Notes under the pieces: model-generated
Database searches by the model: none
What the model saw: only the letters and a program-made list of their open reading frames with translations
What the model was told of the DNA's origin: nothing
Shown: positions 27,560 through 33,909 of the stretch, in pieces
Layout: the number at the start of each line of letters is the position of its first letter
How positions within the stretch are numbered: the stretch's first letter is position 1
Assembly: GCF_900187645.1 (NCBI RefSeq)
Contig: NZ_FYEE01000004.1
Coordinates: forward strand, 248,001-312,000
Reading direction: 5' to 3'
DNA: 64,000 bases
Origin: Pseudomonas sp. Irchel 3E20
Lineage (GTDB): Bacteria; Pseudomonadota; Gammaproteobacteria; Pseudomonadales; Pseudomonadaceae
Position numbers and translations under genes: made by a program

Positions 27560-28216
27560 ATGAACTACCTGCCTCTGATCCTCGCCCTCACCGCCCCCCT
27601 GGCCCTCGCCGCCACGGACGATGACGGTGGCGACAGCGCACTGACCATCAACGGTTGCGTGATCGCCGAATCCAGCCAATGCCCTGGCGCCGACCTGCGC
27701 AACGCCAAACTGAGCAACCAGGACCTGCGCAAAATGAACCTCAGCGGCGCCGACCTGCGCGGTGCCGACCTGCGCCACGCGCGCCTGGACCTGGCCAACC
27801 TGGAAAAAGCCCAATTGCAAGGCGCCAACCTGACCCGCGCCAGCCTGCAACAGACCAACCTGCGCCTGGCCGACTTCAGCGGCGCCAAGCTGCTGGCCGT
27901 GCAGGGCTGGGGCATGTTTGCCCAGGGCGCCCAATTCAAGGACGCCAACCTCACCGGCGCCTACCTGGAATTCGCCCGCCTCTCCGGGGCGAAAATGCAC
28001 AACGCCAACCTGCAAGCCGCCGACCTGGAAATGACCTGGCTGAGCAAAGCCGACCTCAAAGGCGCCAACCTCAGCGACGCCAACCTGCAAGAAGCCAAGT
28101 TTGGCGAAAGCAACCTGGAACACGCCACCCTCACCGGCACCCGCCAGCACTACGCCAACTTCCAGGACAGCAACATGCAAGGCTGTACCGATTGCCCGGC
28201 CACCTGGGACAAATAA
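27560..28216 (+). CDS. Exported pentapeptide-repeat protein
   Basis: A 218-residue protein with a signal peptide (MNYLPLILALTAPLALAATD) and then roughly thirty tandem A(D/N)LxX pentapeptides (for example GADLRGADLRHARLDLANLEKAQL), which fold into a right-handed quadrilateral beta-helix. Cysteines flank the helix at both ends (NGCVIAESSQC and GCTDC), suggesting disulfide caps in the periplasm. The ribosome-binding site CAGGAG stands before ATG 27560. It follows exaA by 122 nt across the terminator. Proteins of this kind occur beside quinoprotein dehydrogenase genes in other Pseudomonas, but the role is unknown. A structural or chaperone role for ExaA is a guess. Confidence 0.85.
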   Translation: MNYLPLILALTAPLALAATDDDGGDSALTINGCVIAESSQCPGADLRNAKLSNQDLRKMNLSGADLRGADLRHARLDLANLEKAQLQGANLTRASLQQTNLRLADFSGAKLLAVQGWGMFAQGAQFKDANLTGAYLEFARLSGAKMHNANLQAADLEMTWLSKADLKGANLSDANLQEAKFGESNLEHATLTGTRQHYANFQDSNMQGCTDCPATWDK

Positions 28217-28291
28217 TGGGCATCAGCGCCCAAGTAAGCCTGTTTGTGTAGCAAGCCGATTTCGCTAGGCGCATTGTGCGATGCGAAGCAG

Positions 28292-28307
28292 TGCCATTAA
28301 TATGGCA
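28292..28307. promoter_or_regulatory. Inverted repeat upstream of the lipoprotein gene
   Basis: TGCCAT-TAAT-ATGGCA lies 30 bases before the lipoprotein ATG, preceded by GCAT-TGTGCG-ATGC (28271-28284). Either could be an operator or a transcript-start structure. Confidence 0.3.
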
Positions 28308-28336
28308 TCACTCTTCGAATAGCCAATGGAAATGCT

Positions 28337-30547
28337 ATGAGCATCATGCAGTTACGGTCGTCGCGGTTGCTTCGGGCCAGCGCGGCGATCACCCTGTGCA
28401 GTTTTCTCGTCGGCTGTTTGCCCGGCAACCTCAAATCCAACGACACCACACCCGGTTCCGCCAGCGACCTGAGCAATGCCTCCGGTTCGCTGTTGGCTTC
28501 GCTGTCTTCTGTCACCGGCATGGCCAACGACACCGCCGCCAGCCTGGGCCTGAGCAGCAACGGGCGCACAGGCATGGACTTTCGCAGCTGGAGCGAGCAG
28601 GACCAGCAGCGCGCCCTGGCCGCCAAGAAACTGATCGAGCACCAACCCCTGGACGACTTGCCAGTGTACGACCCGACCAAACCCGGCGAAGTGCAGCGCT
28701 ACGGCGACCAGGTCAAGGCCCTGTTGGCCAAGTACGGGCAAAAGACCGAACTGAGCGCCGACGAACTGCGCGAAGTCAGCCGTACCGTGGTGCCGATGGT
28801 GCGCTACATCGCTAAAAGCCGCGCCTACCGCGAAGGCAAGCAAGCCGCGCTGAAAATGACCCGCAACAAGAACGGCATGGACAGCATCGTCATCCCGCCC
28901 GGTATGACTGTCGGCGCGGCGATCCTCACCTACTGCAACGACCACGGTTTGGCCGCCCCGTGGCGCGGCTCGAAAATGAGCCTGCGCCCGGCCGCCAACT
29001 ACATGCCGCCGGCGCTGCTACCCCTGTCCCAGGACCTACACAAGTACGCTGCCGTCAACCCGCAGGCCCACTACGCCATGCAAGGGTTGGTCTGGTGGCT
29101 GCGCGACACCCCGTGCGAGCCGGACCGTTTGAGCGACACCCAGAGAAAACTCATCGAAGCCGCCCACCCCGGTGGCCTGGCCGAGCTGTCGTCGTTCTGC
29201 GTGGGCGACAAGTTCAAGAAGCAGGCCCTGGCGCACGCCAAGAACTACCTGCCTGGCAACGCCGCCTCGATGCTGAGCAAGGCCAACAGCGTGATGGCCC
29301 AGGCCAACGGCCTGCAGCAGAAAGCCGAAGCCTTCCTTGAAGCCGACCTGAGCGACCCACGCAGCGCTCTGGAGCTGGCCCAGACCGCCGGGCTGAAGCT
29401 GGGTGGCGGCAAATCCGACCTGCTCAACAACCCGTACTTCAAGTCCGCGGTGCCGCTGCTCAAGGACTCCAACATCAGCCGTGCGCTGATTCCGGCCAGC
29501 ATCGACGACAAAGCGGTGGACGCCTCCCTGGCGGCGATGAACGCCCTGGGCGAGCGCATGGCTGCCGAGGCGGGCGACAACAGCCAGAGCCTGGCTGACT
29601 ACAGCCTGACCGAGAACGGTTTGGCGGTGAAAAACAACCACGACGGCGGCGCCAGCAACTCCCAGGTGGTGATCCACAACCCCACCGGCCAGCCCTTGGA
29701 GTTCGTCGGCCGCGACTACGTGCTCAGCACCGTGGACGATGGCAAATCCAGCAAAGGCTACCGGCCGAGCCAGCGCCTGAGTATCGGCCCATTGGTGCCG
29801 ACCACGATTTATCCAGACCCGGACGCCAGCAAATACAGCGAGAAACTCGAAGACGCCACCAAAAAAGCCCTCGAGCCCCTGAGCACGCTGCCCGATACCG
29901 CATGGGGCCTGGCCAGCGAGGCCAAGGGCGAAAAACTGCCCTGTGAACCCAAGGGCGGTTTCGACTGGAAAGTCATTGGCCTGAGCGCCCTCAAGGACGT
30001 GGTGGAAACCATCCCGGTGATCTCCAACATCGTCAACGGCTACAGCGCCCTCACCGGCCGCGACTGGATGACCGGCAAGGAACTCGACGGCAAGGAGCGC
30101 ATGCTGGCGATCCTCAGCGCGGCCCTGCCGGCCTCCGGGGCGATCGTCAACATCGTCGGCAAGCGCGGGCGCTCGATCTTCAACTTTGCGAAAAAGGGTT
30201 GGGAGTACGGCGACCGCGCGCAAAGCACCGCGAGCACGGTCAACACCTCGGGCGAATTGATCGCCGCCGCCTACGACGACAACAAGTGCAAGGTGTTCAG
30301 CAGCGCCATGAAACTGGCCGCCACCCACGTCTGCAAAGGCGCGCAGCGGGCCAGTTGCATGAAGTCCACCGCCGCCCTGTCGGTGGCGGCCAACACCGCC
30401 GACCAGACCGAAATCGGCAAGGTCAAGTACGAGGAAAACATCCTCTCCGCACCGGGCAAGGTCGGTGATGCGGTCAAAGGCATGGGCGACGCCCTGGGCA
30501 ATGGCTTCAACAGCCTGACCAAGGGCATGGGCGGGTTGCTCAACTAA
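28337..30547 (+). CDS. Large lipoprotein with pre-toxin-TG-like segment
   Basis: A 736-residue protein I do not recognise as a whole. The N-terminus is a lipoprotein signal with lipobox LVGC and C27 as the lipidated residue; residue +2 is Leu, so outer-membrane delivery is expected. A low-complexity Ser/Asn-rich linker (about 30-75) follows, then a largely helical region. Around residues 560-620, GYSALTGRDWMTGKELDGKERMLA followed by an ALPASGAIVNI stretch closely resembles the pre-toxin TG (PT-TG) linker found before toxin domains of polymorphic toxins. Only about 115 residues follow, with four Cys (NKCKV, THVCKG, RASCMK). It sits between exaA and the exaD/exaE regulators, an odd place for such a protein. 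Confidence 0.75.
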   Translation: MSIMQLRSSRLLRASAAITLCSFLVGCLPGNLKSNDTTPGSASDLSNASGSLLASLSSVTGMANDTAASLGLSSNGRTGMDFRSWSEQDQQRALAAKKLIEHQPLDDLPVYDPTKPGEVQRYGDQVKALLAKYGQKTELSADELREVSRTVVPMVRYIAKSRAYREGKQAALKMTRNKNGMDSIVIPPGMTVGAAILTYCNDHGLAAPWRGSKMSLRPAANYMPPALLPLSQDLHKYAAVNPQAHYAMQGLVWWLRDTPCEPDRLSDTQRKLIEAAHPGGLAELSSFCVGDKFKKQALAHAKNYLPGNAASMLSKANSVMAQANGLQQKAEAFLEADLSDPRSALELAQTAGLKLGGGKSDLLNNPYFKSAVPLLKDSNISRALIPASIDDKAVDASLAAMNALGERMAAEAGDNSQSLADYSLTENGLAVKNNHDGGASNSQVVIHNPTGQPLEFVGRDYVLSTVDDGKSSKGYRPSQRLSIGPLVPTTIYPDPDASKYSEKLEDATKKALEPLSTLPDTAWGLASEAKGEKLPCEPKGGFDWKVIGLSALKDVVETIPVISNIVNGYSALTGRDWMTGKELDGKERMLAILSAALPASGAIVNIVGKRGRSIFNFAKKGWEYGDRAQSTASTVNTSGELIAAAYDDNKCKVFSSAMKLAATHVCKGAQRASCMKSTAALSVAANTADQTEIGKVKYEENILSAPGKVGDAVKGMGDALGNGFNSLTKGMGGLLN

Positions 30548-30571
30548 CCCGCCCGTTCCACCCCCCATTGC

Positions 30572-30610
30572 TGTGGGAGCTTGCTCGCGATGGCGGTCTC
30601 AAGGCCGCCA
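30572..30610. repeat. REP-like element with hairpin after the lipoprotein gene
   Basis: TGTGGGAGCTTGCTCGCGATGG is a typical Pseudomonas REP arm. TGGCGG (30591) and CCGCCA (30605) form a stem, so the element may also serve as terminator between the convergent lipoprotein and response-regulator genes. Confidence 0.55.
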
Positions 30611-30653
30611 TCACCGGCAAGCCAGGCGCCCCCAGGCGTTTGTGCGCTAGCGG

Positions 30654-31295
30654 CTAACAGGCCACGCGCATGATCCCGGTATCGATGGCCAGGTGCACCA
30701 GCTCGGCGTGGGAGCTGACCGACAATTTGCTCTTAAGTAAGGTCAGGTGGTTGGACACCGTCTTGGCGCTAATACACAACTGCTCGGCAATCGAGCGGGT
30801 GGGCGTGCCCTTGGCCAACATCACAAAAATCTCGAATTCGCGCTGGGTCATGCTTTGCAGGCGTGGGTCCTGGGCGTTGTGGGCTTGCGGGTTACAGGCC
30901 AACTGTGTGGCCAAGGGCTGCTCGATGTACGCGTGCCCGGCGAGGATGCGCCGCACCGCCTCGATCAGCACTTCGGGGTCGGCGTTTTTCGTCAGGTAGC
31001 CCGAGGCACCGGCATCCAGGGCCTGGCGCACCAGCGGCAACTCATCGTGCAGGCTGAAAAACAGCACCCGCAATTGCGGCAAGCGCTGGCGCAGGCGCCG
31101 GGTGGTTTCCAGGCCGCTGATCCCCGGCAGGCCGAAATCCATAATCACCAGGTGCGGGATCTCCTCCTGCACCCGCGCCAGCGCCTCCTCGCCGTTGGCT
31201 GCTTCGCGCACCTGCATCGTCGGCAGCACCGCCCGCAGCAGGCTGGCGTAGCCTTGGCGCACCACGGCGTGGTCATCCACCAGCAAAATATTCAT
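30654..31295 (-). CDS. exaE: LuxR-family response regulator ExaE (EraR)
   Basis: A 213-residue NarL/LuxR-type regulator: receiver with DDH acidic residues and phospho-Asp in VIMDFGLPG, and a LuxR helix-turn-helix (TQREFEIFVMLAKGTPTRSIAEQL, then SAKTVSNHLTLLKSKL). It is paired 4-nt-overlapping with a HisKA_3 kinase. In P. aeruginosa the equivalent pair ExaD/ExaE (EraS/EraR) switches on exaA. ATG 31295 (MNILLVDDH) is the true start; upstream residues belong to the kinase gene. An alternative name is a generic UhpA-like regulator, but position beside exaA supports ExaE. Confidence 0.85.
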   Translation of the reverse strand: MNILLVDDHAVVRQGYASLLRAVLPTMQVREAANGEEALARVQEEIPHLVIMDFGLPGISGLETTRRLRQRLPQLRVLFFSLHDELPLVRQALDAGASGYLTKNADPEVLIEAVRRILAGHAYIEQPLATQLACNPQAHNAQDPRLQSMTQREFEIFVMLAKGTPTRSIAEQLCISAKTVSNHLTLLKSKLSVSSHAELVHLAIDTGIMRVAC

Positions 31296-32011
31296 CGGCC
31301 CTCCCCCGCAATACTCAAAATCAGCGCCCAACCGCCGCCCGCGGGGCTGACAATGCGCAACCCGCCGCCGAGGCTGTGTGCCCGTTGCGCCAACGAACGC
31401 AGCCCTATGCCTGGGGATTGTGGCGGTGCCGCGCCACGGCCGTTATCGCGGATCAACAAGCGCAACCCAGTGCCTCGGGCTTGCAGGCGTACACGCACGC
31501 CGGTGGCGCAAGCATGGCGTGCCACGTTGGTCAGGGCTTCCTGGATGAACCGGTAGAGGTGGGTTTGGCTGGCCACGGGCAACACCGGCAGCCGTGGGCT
31601 GACCTGTAGGCGGCAGTCGATGCCGTGGGTACCTTGCCACTGGCCAACCAGCGACGCCAACGCCTGGGGCAAGGGCTGCGGCACCTCGGGATACAAGTCG
31701 CGCACCAAGGCGCGAAAGCCTTGCTGCAACTGCTGGCAATTGTGCTCCAGGGCCAGGGCCGTTTGCGTCACGGTTTCGGGCTGCCCTGCCACCACCCGCA
31801 GCAAGCACGCCTGGGCGCGGATGCCCGCCAGGTATTGGCCCAGGTCGTCGTGCAGGGCCTGGCCCAGGCGCGTGCGCTCTTGCTCACGGGCGCTCAGCAG
31901 GCTGTGGCGCAACTGGTGGTTCTCGGCACGCAATTGCTCAAGGGCCGCGTCGCGGCCAGCCCAGCGCCGCCACGCCGTGGCCCAGAGGTGCAGCGGCCAT
32001 CCGGCAAACAC
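31292..32011 (-). CDS. exaD: Soluble NarX-type sensor kinase ExaD (EraS)
   Basis: A 239-residue kinase with the HisKA_3 box (LGQALHDDLGQYLAGI, His near residue 54) and an HATPase domain (IQEALTNVARHA, IGLRSLAQRAHSLGG). There is no input domain or clear transmembrane helix; the first 20 residues are only Trp-rich. The start is a GTG at 32011, three bases after the stop of the 37-codon gene upstream, which suggests coupled translation. The stop overlaps exaE. It is inferred to phosphorylate ExaE. Since the kinase lacks its own sensor region, the small hydrophobic peptide encoded before it may anchor it or gate it (inference). Confidence 0.82.
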   Translation of the reverse strand: MFAGWPLHLWATAWRRWAGRDAALEQLRAENHQLRHSLLSAREQERTRLGQALHDDLGQYLAGIRAQACLLRVVAGQPETVTQTALALEHNCQQLQQGFRALVRDLYPEVPQPLPQALASLVGQWQGTHGIDCRLQVSPRLPVLPVASQTHLYRFIQEALTNVARHACATGVRVRLQARGTGLRLLIRDNGRGAAPPQSPGIGLRSLAQRAHSLGGGLRIVSPAGGGWALILSIAGEGR

Positions 32012-32014
32012 GGC

Positions 32015-32128
32015 TCAATGCCCCGCCAGCGTAGGCAACGGCAAGCTCACCGGGGTGTGCAGCTTGTCCACCCCCACCAGGCTCAGGATCAACAGCAAGG
32101 GCAACAGCAAGGCTTTGAGAATACGCAT
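32015..32128 (-). CDS. 37-residue single-span membrane peptide upstream of exaD
   Basis: A 37-codon reading frame from ATG 32128 to TGA 32015. The peptide starts MRILKALLLPLLLILSLVGV, a positively charged start and one hydrophobic span of about 15 residues, and ends in a polar, Pro-rich tail (PLPTLAGH). The stop is three bases before the exaD GTG. The shared activator element stands 70 bases before this ATG, the same distance as for pqqA (73) and the FIST gene (67), which supports it being the real first gene of the exaDE operon. The ribosome-binding site (AGAGAA) is weak. I know no named family; a membrane tether or sensor partner for ExaD is a hypothesis. Confidence 0.6.
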   Translation of the reverse strand: MRILKALLLPLLLILSLVGVDKLHTPVSLPLPTLAGH

Positions 32129-32166
32129 GGCTGGGTTTCTCTTTTTTATAGGTAGGCCGAGCGTCC

Positions 32167-32223
32167 ATCCTAAGACCGCTGCCCACCGCGCGGTTTACTA
32201 CCTTGGTACTGGCTGATCGGTAC
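32167..32223 (-). promoter_or_regulatory. Predicted exaD-operon promoter with shared activator element
   Basis: On the - strand CCAGTACCAAGGTAG (32212-32198) lies exactly 26 bases from a -10-like TAGGAT (32172-32167). TCGGTAC (32217-32223), similar to the TTGGTAC at 32203, gives a possible second half-site 14 bases farther out. Confidence 0.55.
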
Positions 32224-32441
32224 TTTGTGCAGGGTTTACCGACCCCATTGGCCCAAGGGGGGCGGTTTGTGTGGGAACGGCTCGCCCCATCGCGGGCAAG
32301 GCCCGCACCCACCGTTGAACGGTGGCGTGGGTGGGGTTTTCATTTTCCTCTGTGGGAGCGAGCCTGCTCGCGATGGCGGTGACCAATGGCAGAGGGTAAG
32401 ACCGTTGCTCCCATAGGGGGAATGGCTTTTAGCCCTTGAAA
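32224..32441. repeat. Intergenic REP-like palindromes between the exaD operon and the CxxxCW gene
   Basis: Part of a 408-base gap without a gene. It holds ATCGCGGGCAAGGCCCGC near 32290 and TGTGGGAGCGAGCCTGCTCGCGATGGCGG (32351-32379), typical REP arms, flanked by the two regulatory elements at its edges. Nothing else was recognised. Confidence 0.5.
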
Positions 32442-32456
32442 CTACGACTTTAGTAG
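32442..32456 (+). promoter_or_regulatory. CTAC-N7-GTAG element upstream of the CxxxCW-agmR operon
   Basis: CTACGACTTTAGTAG ends 81 bases before the CxxxCW gene ATG. It shares the CTAC/GTAG arms of the exaA site (CTACTCCCTTGGTAG) but lacks the exact 26-base spacing to a -10 seen at the other promoters. Confidence 0.4.
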
Positions 32457-32536
32457 CGGTTTTGCTGTCTATCGTCGCATTCACAAAGCAGCGCCCCTGG
32501 CATGTAATGGGCTTATAACAAGAAGGATTGCCCCCT

Positions 32537-33094
32537 ATGCCCCTTGCACCGCGCCACCTGCCGCTGCCCTTTGCTGCTGCCTTGTGCCTGAGCCTCTGGC
32601 TGGGCGCGGCGCAGGCCCAGGAGCCACTGTTCTCCGCCGAAGGCTACCGCATCAGCCTGTACCGCAGCCCGACACCGGCCCAGGTGGAGGGCGGCAGGAT
32701 CGTCGATACCGCGCAATTGCAGCAGCTACTGGCCCAATCGCCCGCGCCGGTACTGGTGGACGTTTACCGCCGCCAGTGGCTGCACGGGCGTTTCATCGAA
32801 GACCAGCCCCACGCCAACCTGCCCGGCAGCTTGTGGCTGGCCAACACTGGCGATGGCGACCTGACGCCACCCTGGCAAACCTATTTCGCCCGCCACCTAA
32901 GCGCTGCCAGCGCCGGCCAAGCTGTGCGCCCACTGGTGTTCTACTGCCGTTCCGATTGCTGGTTGAGCTGGAACGCGGTAAAACGCGCCACGGCGCTAGG
33001 CTATACCCAGGTGTACTGGTATCGCGATGGCCTGGACGCCTGGGAAGCGGCGCACCTGCCCCTGGCGCCGGCACAGCCCGAACCCTTTCCCTGA
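32537..33094 (+). CDS. Exported rhodanese-like protein with CxxxCW motif (PQQ-catabolism associated)
   Basis: A 185-residue exported protein: the signal peptide ends near AAQAQEP (residue 28), and a rhodanese-like fold carries C137-R-S-D-C141-W142 followed by LSWNAVKRA. It matches the PQQ-dependent catabolism-associated CXXCW motif family, named from its co-occurrence with PQQ dehydrogenases, SoxYZ-like carriers and the metallohydrolase, both found in this locus. Two close cysteines in a periplasmic rhodanese suggest persulfide or disulfide chemistry, but no reaction is known. ATG 32537 lies 9 nt after AGAAGGA; an upstream TTG is less likely. agmR follows 57 nt later. Confidence 0.85.
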   Translation: MPLAPRHLPLPFAAALCLSLWLGAAQAQEPLFSAEGYRISLYRSPTPAQVEGGRIVDTAQLQQLLAQSPAPVLVDVYRRQWLHGRFIEDQPHANLPGSLWLANTGDGDLTPPWQTYFARHLSAASAGQAVRPLVFYCRSDCWLSWNAVKRATALGYTQVYWYRDGLDAWEAAHLPLAPAQPEPFP

Positions 33095-33151
33095 CCGCGA
33101 CACCCTGCGTGCCACCGCCCACCCAACCCATAAAAACCGAGGTGAAAGGCC

Positions 33152-33817
33152 ATGTACAAGATTCTGATTGCCGACGATCACCCCCTGTTTCGCGAAGCGA
33201 TCTGCAACGTCATCAGCGACGGTTTTGCCGGTAGCCAAGTGCTGGAAACCGCCGACCTGGACAGCGCCATGGCCCTGACCCAGGAACACGACGACCTGGA
33301 CCTGATCCTGCTGGACCTGAACATGCCCGGCATGCACGGCCTCAATGGCTTGATAAACCTGCGCAACGAGGCGCCCACCATCCCGGTGGTGATCGTCTCC
33401 GCCGAGCAGGACAAGCAGATCGTGCTGCAAGCCATCACCTATGGCGCGGTGGGCTTTATCACCAAATCCTCGCCCCGGGCACAAATGACCGAGGCCATCC
33501 AGCAGATCCTCAACGGCAACGTGTACTTGCCTTCGGACATCATCCGCACGCAAAAAACCGGCACCCGCCGAACGATGAACGACACCCCCAACTTCCCGCC
33601 TGAACTGCTCCAGGCCCTGACCCGCAAGCAATTGCTGGTGCTCGAACGCATGACCAAGGGCGAATCCAACAAGCAGATCGCCTACACCCTGGAAATCGCC
33701 GAAACCACGGTCAAGGCCCACGTTTCCGCGATCCTGCGCAAGCTCAACGTGCACAACCGGGTGCAGGCGATCCTCAGTGCCGGGGATATTGATTTCGCGG
33801 CGTACCTGCGCCGCTGA
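33152..33817 (+). CDS. agmR: LuxR-family response regulator AgmR (ErbR)
   Basis: A 221-residue NarL-type regulator, the same length as P. aeruginosa AgmR/ErbR. The receiver has DDH acidic residues and phospho-Asp in [13 protein letters not shown]; the LuxR domain has [40 protein letters not shown]. AgmR in P. aeruginosa is required for exaBC and pqq expression. No cognate kinase is adjacent in the same orientation, but the hybrid kinase ErcS' is convergent next door. The ribosome-binding site GAGGTGAAAGGCC precedes ATG 33152. It is the best candidate protein for the shared GTAGC element in this locus. Confidence 0.88.
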   Translation: MYKILIADDHPLFREAICNVISDGFAGSQVLETADLDSAMALTQEHDDLDLILLDLNMPGMHGLNGLINLRNEAPTIPVVIVSAEQDKQIVLQAITYGAVGFITKSSPRAQMTEAIQQILNGNVYLPSDIIRTQKTGTRRTMNDTPNFPPELLQALTRKQLLVLERMTKGESNKQIAYTLEIAETTVKAHVSAILRKLNVHNRVQAILSAGDIDFAAYLRR

Positions 33818-33829
33818 CTGGCGGGCCCA

Positions 33830-33905
33830 CTGTGGGAGCGGGCCGGGCGGCGCTCCGCTCGCCCGCCATTGCCTCTAGAGGCTGCAAGCCCGCTTACAGC
33901 GCGGG
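33830..33905. repeat. REP-like palindromes between convergent agmR and ercS'
   Basis: TGTGGGAGCGGGC, GGCGGCGCTCCGCTCGCCCGCC and AAGCCCGC...GCGGGCT form overlapping GC-rich hairpins between two convergent stops and probably act as a two-way terminator. Confidence 0.5.
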
Positions 33906-33909
33906 CTGC

